Origin: Pseudomonadota bacterium
Lineage (GTDB): Bacteria; Pseudomonadota; Alphaproteobacteria; Caulobacterales; Caulobacteraceae
Direction of reading: 5' to 3'
Assembly: GCA_023433585.1 (NCBI GenBank)
Contig: JAEZCL010000117.1
Span: forward strand, 1-24,092
Length of the DNA stretch: 24,092 bases
Below are positions 8,151 through 15,567 of this stretch, piece by piece; within the stretch, counting starts at the first letter, position 1; every line of letters begins with the position of its first letter. Below the pieces are notes generated by a model, which was not told the DNA's origin, did not search any database, and saw only the letters and a list, made by a program, of their open reading frames with translations. The position numbers and the translations under genes are program-made.

Positions 8151-8426
8151 GAGACCGGCGTCTTTATCGGCCCTGAAACGACCGACCTGCCCCCGCTCGG
8201 CATGTTTGATTCAGCAGTCATCCGACGGAAAGATTTCCGGCAGATTGGGCGGGACGATAAGAATCGCGGCGGCGCAACGTCAATGGAATTACAGTCCTGT
8301 AAGGTTGTCGTCGCCAGACTGTCGCATTCGCGCCACGGTTCCGTCGCACCCTGTCGCGCTGGCGGCGACGGCGCGGCGATGGCATACAGCGATGATCCCG
8401 GAGCCGTTTCGACCCGAAGGGCAGGC

Positions 8427-8954
8427 ATGATGATTTCTCTTCGCTGGGCGGCGTTCGCCCTCGCGGCGCTCGGCGCCTCAACCGCCGCCTCGGCGCAGGA
8501 GGCGCAGCGCCCCGAACTGCTGAACCGGCTGACGGCCTGCCGCGCCATGACCGATTCGGCGGCACGCCTGTCCTGCTACGACACGGCGGTCGAGGCGCTG
8601 GACGCCGCCGAACGCCAGGGCGAAGTGGTGGTGGTGGACCGCGCCCAGGTGCGCGAGAGCCGCCGGGCGCTGTTCGGATTCGACCTGCCCAGCCTGCCCG
8701 CTTTCGGCCGGGTCGAGAGCGCCGAGGACGCCGTCTCCAGCGTGGAGACCACCCTGACCCGCGCCACGCGCGGCGGCGACGGCAAGTGGGTGTTCCGCCT
8801 GGCGGACGGCTCGGTGTGGCGCCAGAGCGATTCGGAATCGGTCTTCTTCCCGAATCGAGAGGGAACCGAGGTGCGGGTGCGCCGGGCCAGCATGGGCAGC
8901 TTCATGATGACCGTCGGAAACAGCCGCGCGGTGCGGGTGCGGCGGGACCAATGA
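8427..8954 (+). CDS. Secreted hypothetical protein with a C-x(n)-RLxCYD motif
   Basis: A 175-residue exported protein of unknown function. The signal peptide is clear (MMISLRWAAFALAALGASTAASAQ). The mature N-terminus has LTACRAMTDSAARLSCYD, a Cys-x11-Cys helical motif also seen at the start of several periplasmic proteins (for example the VasI group), and the two Cys probably form a disulfide. The C-terminal half is predicted beta-rich (KWVFRLADGSVWRQSDSE, then RVRRASMGSFMMTV). The start at 8427 has GAAGG 6 nt upstream; a frame from 8202 would destroy the signal peptide. It overlaps the next gene by ATGA and is probably translationally coupled to it. Confidence 0.8.
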   Translation: MMISLRWAAFALAALGASTAASAQEAQRPELLNRLTACRAMTDSAARLSCYDTAVEALDAAERQGEVVVVDRAQVRESRRALFGFDLPSLPAFGRVESAEDAVSSVETTLTRATRGGDGKWVFRLADGSVWRQSDSESVFFPNREGTEVRVRRASMGSFMMTVGNSRAVRVRRDQ

Positions 8955-9349
8955 CCTTCCGCGTCCTGGCGCCCGGGGTGCGTGTGGCCGGGCAGATCGG
9001 GCCGGAGGATGTGACCGCGGCGCGCGAACAGGGCGTCACCCTGATCGTCAACAATCGTCTCGACGGCGAGGAGCCGGGCCAGCCGAGTTCGGCCGAGGTC
9101 GAGACGTGGGCGCGCGAGGCCGGGCTGGATTACGCCTGGATGCCGGTGCGGGGGCTGCCCGCCGAGGCGGACGCCCGCGCCCTGGCCGAGCGCATGGGAG
9201 AGGGCGATATGCTGATCTATTGCCGCTCGGGGATGCGGTCGGCCGCGCTGTGGGCCATGGCCGAGGCGCTGAATGGAACGCGCGATCCGGACACGATCCG
9301 CCGGGCGGCGCTGGAGGCGGGCTATGACCTGTCCGGCCTGCCTCTTTAA
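8951..9349 (+). CDS. DUF442/TIGR01244 family phosphatase-like (Blh-type) protein
   Basis: A 132-residue cytosolic protein resembling the dual-specificity-phosphatase-like domain found alone or fused to sulfur dioxygenase-type metallo-beta-lactamases. The P-loop is IYCRSGMRS (89-97) with the candidate nucleophile Cys91 and Arg96. The upstream PEDV...GVTLIVNNRLDGE segment is also typical of the family. The true substrate is not established for most members. It starts with ATG overlapping the TGA of the preceding gene, so the two form a small operon. Its stop overlaps the stop of the small gene on the other strand. Confidence 0.85.
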   Translation: MTFRVLAPGVRVAGQIGPEDVTAAREQGVTLIVNNRLDGEEPGQPSSAEVETWAREAGLDYAWMPVRGLPAEADARALAERMGEGDMLIYCRSGMRSAALWAMAEALNGTRDPDTIRRAALEAGYDLSGLPL

Positions 9350-9507
9350 CGCTGGATCGCCACGCGCGCGGCATAGGGGGCGGCGGGCTCGGGCGTGCAG
9401 GAGGCGGTGATGAGTTGCGCCGCCATGAGACACAGGATCGCGGCCACGAGGGGCTGGAGCCGATTTGAGACAGTAATGACGGCGTCGAACGCGAGGGTGC
9501 GGGCCAT
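9346..9507 (-). CDS. Possible small single-helix membrane or exported peptide
   Basis: A 53-residue frame with a hydrophobic segment (LVAAILCLMAAQLITASC) followed by a short polar tail. The Cys after LITAS is only a weak lipobox. A GGAG lies 8 nt before the ATG at 9507. It fills a gap between two plus-strand genes and overlaps the convergent stop by 4 bp. Without homologues this is a moderate-confidence call. Confidence 0.4.
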   Translation of the reverse strand: MARTLAFDAVITVSNRLQPLVAAILCLMAAQLITASCTPEPAAPYAARVAIQR

Positions 9508-9573
9508 TTCCGGGACTCCAGACGGTTTACAAATCCTTGACCGCAAGGTCCGGGCCGGGCGGGGGAAGACCGC

Positions 9574-10470
9574 GTGATTCCCTTCGTGCGCGACTTTGAT
9601 CCGGAATACGGCGTTTGCCGCCGCGTCTCGCCGCGCATCCGGCGCGTGACGGCGGAGAATCCAGGGCCGTTCACCTTCACCGGCACCGGGACCTATATCG
9701 TGGGCGACGGGACCGTGGCCGTGATCGATCCCGGGCCGGACGACCCCCGGCACCTGCAGGCGCTGCTGGCCACCGTCCGGGGCGAGACCGTCAGCCATGT
9801 GCTGGTCACCCACACCCACCGCGACCACGCCCCCCTCGCCCGCCCCTTCGCCGAGGCCGTGGGGGCGCCGGTGCTGGCCGCGCGGCCGCCGGAGCGGCAG
9901 ACGCGCGCATCAGGCGGGCTGGACGAGGCCGAAGACCCCGATTTCAGCCCGGACGTCATCCTGAAGGATGGCGATGTCGTGCGCGGTCCCGGCTGGACGC
10001 TGGAGACCCTGGCCACGCCGGGCCATGCGTCGAACCACCTGGCTTTCGCCCTGCTCGAGGAGAACGCCCTGTTCAGCGGCGACCACGTCATGGGCTGGTC
10101 CACCACGGTGGTGGCGCCGCCCGACGGCGACATGGGCGACTATATGCAGAGCCTGGAGCGGGTCATGGCGCGCGGGTTCGACACCCTGTGGCCCGCCCAC
10201 GGCGCGCCGGTGACGGAGGTTGAGCCGTTCCTGGCGGCCTACAAGGCCCACCGGCTGGAGCGCGAGGCCCAGATCCTGGCGCGGCTTGAGGCCGGGGACC
10301 GCACCATCGCCGAGATGGTCCCGGCCCTCTATGCGGCGGTGGACAGGCGCCTGTGGCCGGCGGCGTCCCTGTCCGTGCTGGCGCACCTGATCGACCTGGT
10401 CCGGCGCGGGATCGTCGCCGACGACGGGAATCCCGGCTTGTCATCGGCGTATCGCCTGACCGGCGGCTGA
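9574..10470 (+). CDS. MBL-fold metallo-hydrolase (LACTB2-like)
   Basis: A 298-residue cytosolic dinuclear zinc hydrolase of the metallo-beta-lactamase superfamily. Metal ligands are visible in THTHRDH (79-85), TPGHASNH, FSGDHVMG and WPAHGAP. The block GDHVMGWSTTVVAPPDGDMGDYMQSL and the C-terminal helical or winged-helix extension match LACTB2-like enzymes, some of which act on RNA, rather than glyoxalase II or ETHE1. The exact substrate is unknown. The GTG start at 9574 is chosen for the GGGGGAAGA 4 nt upstream and the absence of an in-frame ATG. It converges on queD with a 23-bp gap. Confidence 0.88.
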   Translation: MIPFVRDFDPEYGVCRRVSPRIRRVTAENPGPFTFTGTGTYIVGDGTVAVIDPGPDDPRHLQALLATVRGETVSHVLVTHTHRDHAPLARPFAEAVGAPVLAARPPERQTRASGGLDEAEDPDFSPDVILKDGDVVRGPGWTLETLATPGHASNHLAFALLEENALFSGDHVMGWSTTVVAPPDGDMGDYMQSLERVMARGFDTLWPAHGAPVTEVEPFLAAYKAHRLEREAQILARLEAGDRTIAEMVPALYAAVDRRLWPAASLSVLAHLIDLVRRGIVADDGNPGLSSAYRLTGG

Positions 10471-10493
10471 GCCGAAGGCGAAACGGGTGGGAG

Positions 10494-10865
10494 TCAGAGC
10501 TCCAGGGCGCAGCGTTCGTGGATGGTGGGGCGGGAGACGACGACGCGCGACAGAGCGGGCCAGTCGGGCTTCAGGCGGCCGGCGAACCACAGGCACAGGT
10601 GTTCGAGGGATGGAATTTCCAGCCCTTCGTGCGCGTTCAGCATGCCGTGGTCCAGTTCGGCGGCGGCGGCCTTGAGCGCGGCGTCCAGAGCGTTCAGGTC
10701 GGCCACCCAGCCGTTGGCGTCCAGCCGGTCCGAGCGCAGCGAAACCTCGACCTGGAACGAATGGCCGTGGATGCGGCGATAGGGGCTGCCCTCCGGCTCG
10801 TTGGGAAAATGGTGCGCGGCGTCGAAGGTCGCGGCCTTGGTGATTTCAAAGACAGGCTGGGTCAT
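10494..10865 (-). CDS. queD: 6-carboxy-tetrahydropterin synthase / PTPS family (QueD-like)
   Basis: A 123-residue enzyme that converts dihydroneopterin triphosphate to 6-carboxy-5,6,7,8-tetrahydropterin, the first committed step to preQ0. Zinc ligands are His18 or His19 (FDAAHHF) and His33/His35 (RRIHGHSF), with ELDHGMLN in the second half as in the family. The position that holds the catalytic Cys in E. coli QueD (EGHKCGRLHGH) is Tyr29 here (EGSPYRRIHGH). The ATG at 10865 starts 8 bp after the queE stop. The longer frame to 10919 would overlap queE. It is the last gene of the queC-queE-queD operon. Confidence 0.88.
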   Translation of the reverse strand: MTQPVFEITKAATFDAAHHFPNEPEGSPYRRIHGHSFQVEVSLRSDRLDANGWVADLNALDAALKAAAAELDHGMLNAHEGLEIPSLEHLCLWFAGRLKPDWPALSRVVVSRPTIHERCALEL

Positions 10866-10873
10866 GACAGGGT

Positions 10874-11506
10874 TCAACGCACGCCGATGTATTTGTGGGT
10901 CTGGACGCTGAGGCGCCATCTGGGGTTTCGCAGGCAGTAATCCATGGCCGCCGCCGTGTTGGCGGCGAGGTCGGGGCCGTCCATGGGCTGAAGCCAGAAG
11001 CGCTCGAACGGCAGGTGTTCGAAACGGTCAGGCAAGGCGTTTTCCTGGGGATAGACCAGCTTCAGCTCCTGGCCCGTGGTCTGGACGACGGCCGCGTCGG
11101 CCTTGGGACTGACGCAGATCCAGTCGATTCCGTCCGGCGCGGCTAGGGTTCCGTTGGTCTCCACCGCGATCTGGAAACCGCGATCATGCAGCGCCGCGAT
11201 CAGGGGCGGGTCCAGCTGCAGCAGCGGCTCGCCGCCGGTGCAGACCACCAGACGCGGGCCGCCCTGCCCGCCCCGCCACAGGGACGCGACCCGATCGGCC
11301 AGAGCGTCCGGCGTCGTGAATTTGCCGCCATCCGGCCCCACGCCGACGAAATCGGTGTCGCAGAAGGTGCATACGGCCGTCGCCCGATCCTGCTCGCGGC
11401 CGCTCCACAGATTGCAGCCGGAAAAGCGCAGGAACACCGCCGGGCGCCCGGCCTGGCCGCCCTCGCCCTGAACGGTCAGAAAGATCTCCTTGACGGTGTA
11501 GGTCAT
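10874..11506 (-). CDS. queE: 7-carboxy-7-deazaguanine synthase, radical SAM
   Basis: A 210-residue radical-SAM enzyme that rearranges 6-carboxytetrahydropterin to 7-carboxy-7-deazaguanine. The iron-sulfur ligands are Cys31, Cys46 and Cys49, the expanded C-x14-C-x2-C form known in a subset of QueE proteins, instead of C-x3-C-x2-C. LTVQGEGGQAGRPAVFLRFSGC before it and CTGGEPLLQ (SAM-binding GGEP) after it are diagnostic. The ATG at 11504-11506 overlaps the queC TGA (ATGA), showing translational coupling. Confidence 0.94.
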   Translation of the reverse strand: MTYTVKEIFLTVQGEGGQAGRPAVFLRFSGCNLWSGREQDRATAVCTFCDTDFVGVGPDGGKFTTPDALADRVASLWRGGQGGPRLVVCTGGEPLLQLDPPLIAALHDRGFQIAVETNGTLAAPDGIDWICVSPKADAAVVQTTGQELKLVYPQENALPDRFEHLPFERFWLQPMDGPDLAANTAAAMDYCLRNPRWRLSVQTHKYIGVR

Positions 11507-12222
11507 CGGCCCGCGATCCATCGCTCATGACCCGCCGCGCGCAGTTCGCAGGCCGGGCATGCTCCGCAGCCGTAGCCCCAGGCGTGGCGATGATCGCGGT
11601 CGCCCCGGTAACAGGTGTGGCTGTCCTCCACGATCAGCGCGACCAGGGCGTCGCCGCCCAGTTCATGCGCCAGAGCCCAGGTCGCGGCCTTGGTCAGGCG
11701 CATCAGCGGCGTTTCGATGGGGACCGGCCTGTCCAGACCCAGCGACAGGGCGGACTGCATGGCGTCGATCGTGTCGCGGCGGCAATCCGGATAGCCGGAA
11801 TAGTCCGTCTCGCACATGCCGCCCACCAGCACCTGCAGCCCGCGCCGGTCGGCCAGGGCGGCGGCGCAGGTCAGGAACACCAGGTTGCGCCCCGGCACGA
11901 AGGTGTTGGGCAGGCCGCGCGCGTCCACCTCGATGGCCCTGTCGCTGGTCATGGCGGTGTCGGCGATGCGGCCGAAGCCGGTGATGTCCACCACGTGGTC
12001 CGGCCCCAGCCGGTCGGCCAGGGCGGGCAGGACGCGGGCCATGCCGTCGCGCACCCTCAGCCGTGCATCCATCTCGACCGCGTGACGTTGGCCATAGTCG
12101 AAGCCCACCGTCTCGACGCGCGCGAAACGGCCCAGCGCCCAGGCCAGGCAGGTGGCGCTGTCCTGTCCGCCCGAGAACAGGACCAGGGCCGAGGACGAGG
12201 GGTTGATCGACGAAGCGCTCAT
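11503..12222 (-). CDS. queC: 7-cyano-7-deazaguanine (preQ0) synthase
   Basis: A 239-residue ATP-dependent ligase that converts 7-carboxy-7-deazaguanine and ammonia to preQ0. It has the PP-loop SGGQDS (17-22), FDYGQRH (41-47), VPGRN (109-113), and the C-terminal zinc site formed by Cys204, Cys219, Cys222 and Cys225 (CYRG...GCGACPACELR). It is the first gene of the preQ0 operon and diverges from cutA with a gap of about 50 bp. preQ0 feeds queuosine tRNA modification; queF, queA, tgt and folE are not in this window. Confidence 0.95.
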   Translation of the reverse strand: MSASSINPSSSALVLFSGGQDSATCLAWALGRFARVETVGFDYGQRHAVEMDARLRVRDGMARVLPALADRLGPDHVVDITGFGRIADTAMTSDRAIEVDARGLPNTFVPGRNLVFLTCAAALADRRGLQVLVGGMCETDYSGYPDCRRDTIDAMQSALSLGLDRPVPIETPLMRLTKAATWALAHELGGDALVALIVEDSHTCYRGDRDHRHAWGYGCGACPACELRAAGHERWIAGR

Positions 12223-12274
12223 GACGAATCTGCGGTCGGCCCAAAGGCCGCGCGCATGTCCAGGGAGTTCAAAG

Positions 12275-12613
12275 GTGACTGACGAAGTGGCGGTGCTTTA
12301 CACCACATGGCCCGACGCGGAAAGCGCGGCGGCGGCGGGCCGCCTGCTGGTTCAGGAGCGGCTGTGCGCCTGCGTCAACATCCTGGCGCCGCTGCAGTCG
12401 ATCTATCGGTGGGAAGGCGCGCTCGAGGAGGCGGTCGAGGTTCCGGCCCTATTCAAGACCACGGCGCAGGGCGCCGCGCGTCTGAAGGACCGGATCGTGG
12501 CGCTGCATCCCTACGACACGGCCTGCGTGGTGATGATGCCGGTGGCCAAGCAGGGGTCGAACGACGCCTTCCTGGCCTGGATCCAGGAGAGCGTATCCGG
12601 ATCACAGGACTGA
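12275..12613 (+). CDS. cutA: CutA-like divalent-cation tolerance protein
   Basis: A 112-residue protein of the CutA1 family, a small trimeric ferredoxin-like fold linked to divalent-metal tolerance with no settled mechanism. Family signatures: LYTTWPDAESA near the N-terminus, LVQERLCACVNI, the IYRWEGALEE core strand, FKTT, and LHPYDTACVV. The GTG start at 12275 has AGGGAG 7 nt upstream and gives the normal family length. An earlier in-frame ATG at 12221 overlaps the queC start and adds an unrelated leader. Any functional link to the copper genes 9 kb away is speculative. Confidence 0.9.
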   Translation: MTDEVAVLYTTWPDAESAAAAGRLLVQERLCACVNILAPLQSIYRWEGALEEAVEVPALFKTTAQGAARLKDRIVALHPYDTACVVMMPVAKQGSNDAFLAWIQESVSGSQD

Positions 12614-12705
12614 TTTTCAAGGATTTTAATCCTGATTCTTCAGCTTAACGCTTCCGCAAACCCTGATGATGCACAGTCTGTGGGTAACCAGGGAGTCGCG
12701 GCCGT

Positions 12706-14331
12706 ATGCCGACGATCGAGTCCATCGCCGAGCGGGTCGTTCCCGCGGGCCCCTCCACCCTCGGCCGCGAGGTGTATGAGCGGTTCCAGTCCAATCCGGA
12801 CACGCTGGTCATTCCAGTCGTGGAGGACGGCCGCCCGGTCGGCCTCATCGAACGGGACGCCTTCCTGCTGAAATTCGCGGATGACCATGGTCACGCCCGC
12901 TACGCCCACCGCACGGTGGACGCGGTCATGGACACCGAGCCCGCGGTGGTGGACGGAAGCGCCCTGATCGACGCCTTCGCCGGCCCCATCCTGAACAGCG
13001 GTCCCGGCGCCCTGCTGCGCGGCTTTATCATCACGCGCGACGGCGCCTACTGGGGCGTGGGCACGGCCGTGGGCCTGCTGCGCGCCGCCAGCGAGGGCAA
13101 GGATCACGAGATCCGCACCCTGGCCGAGCGCGAGAAGGTCCGGGCCGCCGCCGAAGAACAGGCGCTGGCCGTGGCGCGCGGCCGCTGCGACTTCCTGAAC
13201 GCGCTCAGCCACGACCTGCGCACGCCGCTGAACGGCGTGCTGGCGGTGGGCGAGCTGCTGCAGCGCCAGCCGCTGGGCGCCAACGCCCAGGCCCATGTGC
13301 AGACCATCGTGGATTCGTCCGAAACCCTGCTGCGCATCCTGCAGGAGGCGATGGATCTGAGCCGCGCCGAGGCCGGCGAACTGGCCATCGAGCCCGAGGC
13401 CACGGTCCTGCGCGGCATCATGGACGCCCTGCAGGCGGAATGGGAGCCGCGCGCCCTGAACCAGGGAGTGCGCCTGATGGTGGGCTATGACGGCGACACC
13501 GAACTGGCCGCCGACATCGACGGACGGCGGCTGAAGCAGGTGTTCGACAACCTGATCGGCAACGCCCTGAAATTCTCGCGCGGCGGCCTGGTTGAGGCCG
13601 GCCTGAAGGCCCGGGCCTCAAGCGGATCGGTCATCATCGAGGCGCGGGTGCGCGACAGCGGTTCGGCCCTGGCGGGCGTGGCCGAGGACGATCTGTTCGC
13701 CACCTTCCTGAGCCCGGCCGAACAGGACGCCGCAACCGGCGGCGTCAGCCTGGGCCTGTCCATCTGTCGCCACATCGTGCACGGCATGGGCGGGGCCATC
13801 TGGGCCGAGCGGAATCAGGGCAAGGGCGTGACCTTCGCCTTTGACCTGTGCGGCCCCCAGGCGGTGATCGAGGCCGAGGTGGACTCCAATGTGTCCGAGA
13901 TCGACGGCCTGGCGCTGCAGGCCCAGCCGCATGTGCTGATCGTCGACGACAACGCCACCAACCGCGTGGTGGCCCAGGCCCTGTGCGAAATGTTCGGCTG
14001 CACCTCGGAAACCGCCGAGGACGGCCAGGAGGCGCTGGAGGCGGTCCAGGCCACCCGGTTCGACCTGATCCTGATGGACATCAAGATGCCGCGCATGGAC
14101 GGGGTCGCCGCAACCCAGGCCATCCGCGCCCTGGACGGCCCGGTGGCGCGCATCCCGATCGTGGCGCTGACCGCCAACGCCGACCCGGACGACGCCAAGA
14201 AATACGTGGCCTGCGGCATGGCCTCGGTGGTCGAGAAGCCCATCAAACCCGAACGGCTGCGCATGGCCATGAACGCCGCCCTGACCGAGGCCGAGGCCGT
14301 CGAAGCCGTCTCGGCGCGCCGGGCGGGGTGA
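12706..14331 (+). CDS. CBS-domain hybrid sensor histidine kinase / response regulator
   Basis: A 541-residue soluble hybrid kinase with no membrane segment. Residues 1-125 look like a pair of CBS domains (VIPVVEDGRPVGLIERDAF, then FIITRDGAYWGVGT), which usually bind adenosyl ligands. After a linker helix comes the HisKA motif FLNALSHDLRTPLNGVL with phospho-acceptor His169. The ATPase domain has the N-box FDNLIGNALKF (Asn286), a degenerate G1 box DSGSAL (from Asp317) and G2 region GGVSLGLSICRHIVHGMGG. The receiver domain (about 408-530) has Asp458 in LILMDIKMPRMDG and Lys in VVEKPIKP. The cognate output partner is not nearby. Start at 12706 with AGGGAG upstream at a long spacing (10 nt). Confidence 0.92.
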   Translation: MPTIESIAERVVPAGPSTLGREVYERFQSNPDTLVIPVVEDGRPVGLIERDAFLLKFADDHGHARYAHRTVDAVMDTEPAVVDGSALIDAFAGPILNSGPGALLRGFIITRDGAYWGVGTAVGLLRAASEGKDHEIRTLAEREKVRAAAEEQALAVARGRCDFLNALSHDLRTPLNGVLAVGELLQRQPLGANAQAHVQTIVDSSETLLRILQEAMDLSRAEAGELAIEPEATVLRGIMDALQAEWEPRALNQGVRLMVGYDGDTELAADIDGRRLKQVFDNLIGNALKFSRGGLVEAGLKARASSGSVIIEARVRDSGSALAGVAEDDLFATFLSPAEQDAATGGVSLGLSICRHIVHGMGGAIWAERNQGKGVTFAFDLCGPQAVIEAEVDSNVSEIDGLALQAQPHVLIVDDNATNRVVAQALCEMFGCTSETAEDGQEALEAVQATRFDLILMDIKMPRMDGVAATQAIRALDGPVARIPIVALTANADPDDAKKYVACGMASVVEKPIKPERLRMAMNAALTEAEAVEAVSARRAG

Positions 14332-14376
14332 TCGTCGCCGGCTTTCGCCGGACGCGCGCCCTGCTATGAACAGCCC

Positions 14377-14871
14377 ATGGTCGTCAAAATCGAGTCGCTG
14401 TTGCCCCAACTGGCCGCCGGCGCGGCCCACACCCATGCCCTGGGTTTTCAATTCGAGGCGCTCGACGGCGAGGCGGTGATCCTGCGCGCGCCCTATCGCG
14501 CCGACCTGGTGGGCGACCCGGACACCGGAGTGCTGGCCGGAGGCCTGGTCACCGCCATGCTGGACCACGTGGGCGGCCTGGCGGTGTGGGTCGCGCTGGG
14601 CGAGTTCCGGCCGATCGCCACCCTGGACCTGCGCGTGGACTATATGCGCGCGGCCGAACCGGGGCGCGACCTGCTGGCGCGCGCGCGCTGCTTTCGCCTG
14701 ACCCACTCCATCGGCTTCGTGCGGGCCTGGGCTTTCGAACAGGATCCGGACGATCCGGTGGCCGCCGCCCAGGGGGCCTACATCATCAATTCGGACGGTG
14801 AGCGGGGCGCGGGCGCAAACCTCAAGCCGGACGGGACGCGGGCCAAGGCGCGATCCGGGGCGCGATCATGA
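14377..14871 (+). CDS. PaaI-type hotdog thioesterase (first of tandem pair)
   Basis: A 164-residue predicted acyl-CoA thioesterase. The hotdog core is LVGDPDTGVLAGGLVTAMLD (48-67), the central helix with the G-G-x(3)-A-x-LD pattern, followed by TLDLRVDYMRAAEPG, the substrate-strand motif. The acyl substrate is unknown. It has a polar Lys/Arg-rich tail that overlaps the next gene. A TATGAA hexamer ends 7 nt before the ATG and no Shine-Dalgarno is seen, so a leaderless start is possible but unproven. Confidence 0.83.
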   Translation: MVVKIESLLPQLAAGAAHTHALGFQFEALDGEAVILRAPYRADLVGDPDTGVLAGGLVTAMLDHVGGLAVWVALGEFRPIATLDLRVDYMRAAEPGRDLLARARCFRLTHSIGFVRAWAFEQDPDDPVAAAQGAYIINSDGERGAGANLKPDGTRAKARSGARS

Positions 14872-15269
14872 GCGAATCCGCCGTCTTCCAGCTGGACAGC
14901 GTGCCCTACGCCCGGTTCCTGGGCCTGAAGTCCCTGGTGTCGGGCGACGAACTGACCCTGGTCATGCCCTTCTCGCCCCATCTGATCGGCAATCCCGTGC
15001 TGCCGGCCCTGCACGGGGGATCCACCGCCGCCCTGCTGGAGCTGGCGGCCACGGCCCAGCTGGCCCTGCTTCACCCCCGCGCCCGCCTGCCGCGCCCCAT
15101 CAATGTCAGCGTCGCCTATCTGCGCTCGGGCAAGCCGGTGGACACCTTCGCCCGCGCCCATGTCACCAAGGCGGGGCGGCGCGTGGCCAACGTCACCGCC
15201 GAAGCCTGGCAGGAAGAGCGCCGACAGCCCATCGCCGCCCTGACCGCGCATTTTCTGCTGGATGACTGA
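14868..15269 (+). CDS. PaaI-type hotdog thioesterase (second of tandem pair)
   Basis: A 133-residue paralogue of the preceding protein, with MPFSPHLIGNPVLPALHGGS, then TAALLELAATAQL and the strand motif PINVSVAYLRSGKPVD. Its ATG overlaps the TGA of the upstream gene (ATGA), so the two are co-translated and could form a heteromeric hotdog enzyme. In this copy the helix starts after HGGSTAALLE, where Glu replaces the Asp of the first copy, in line with family variation at this catalytic position. The substrate is unknown. Confidence 0.83.
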   Translation: MSESAVFQLDSVPYARFLGLKSLVSGDELTLVMPFSPHLIGNPVLPALHGGSTAALLELAATAQLALLHPRARLPRPINVSVAYLRSGKPVDTFARAHVTKAGRRVANVTAEAWQEERRQPIAALTAHFLLDD

Positions 15270-15525
15270 CGCCGTCCTGCGCTGATCCCTGCAATCCGGG
15301 CGCGTCCGCCCCTCCTCCACTCACCGGGGAGCGGCCATGAATCGTGAAATCATCGGACGATCTGAACCGTCGCCTTCATGCGTCGAGGCGGCGGGGCCTG
15401 CGGGTCGTCGTCACCACTCCCCATGGACAAGCCCGAAGACCGCCCGCCCAAGGACGGAACGATGGGCGTCCCTCCAAACGTGGTGAATGAAGTGTAAACG
15501 CCCTATCCATGGCGGCGCGATCATG
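15270..15525. other. Intergenic spacer without a convincing gene
   Basis: Only short frames occur here (for example 24-50 codons starting at 15337, 15344 or 15378). The one at 15337 has GGGGAG before it, but none looks like a recognisable protein. No clear terminator follows the thioesterase pair. Confidence 0.5.
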
Positions 15526-15541
15526 TTAAGAGATCGCTAAC
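15526..15541 (+). promoter_or_regulatory. CtrA-like box upstream of the 118-aa protein gene
   Basis: TTAA-GAGATCG-CTAAC matches the CtrA consensus TTAA-N7-TTAAC except for one base. The second half continues as CTAACCAT, one base from the TTAACCAT form often seen in Caulobacterales. It lies 26 bp before the start codon, suitable for a site overlapping the -35 region. Function is inferred. Confidence 0.45.
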
Positions 15542-15567
15542 CATACTGTAAATGGAGGGCTAAGTCG

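Noticed and set aside
5041..8430. 1129-codon plus-strand open frame opposite the TonB-dependent receptor
   Set aside because: The composition (Val/Gly/Arg/Asp/His) is that of an antisense shadow; the receptor on the minus strand has all family motifs, a ribosome site and a terminator.
12616..12660. AT-richer stretch with AGGAT-TTTA-ATCCT and TTAA motifs between cutA and the kinase, as terminator or CtrA site
   Set aside because: The stem is only 5 bp without a U-tract, and the two TTAA motifs are not 7 bp apart.
15337..15498. Short frames at 15337, 15344 (GTG, 48 codons) and 15378 before the CtrA-like box
   Set aside because: All are Arg/Pro-rich and overlap each other, and only the first has a ribosome-like site. 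None could be recognised, so no gene is called.
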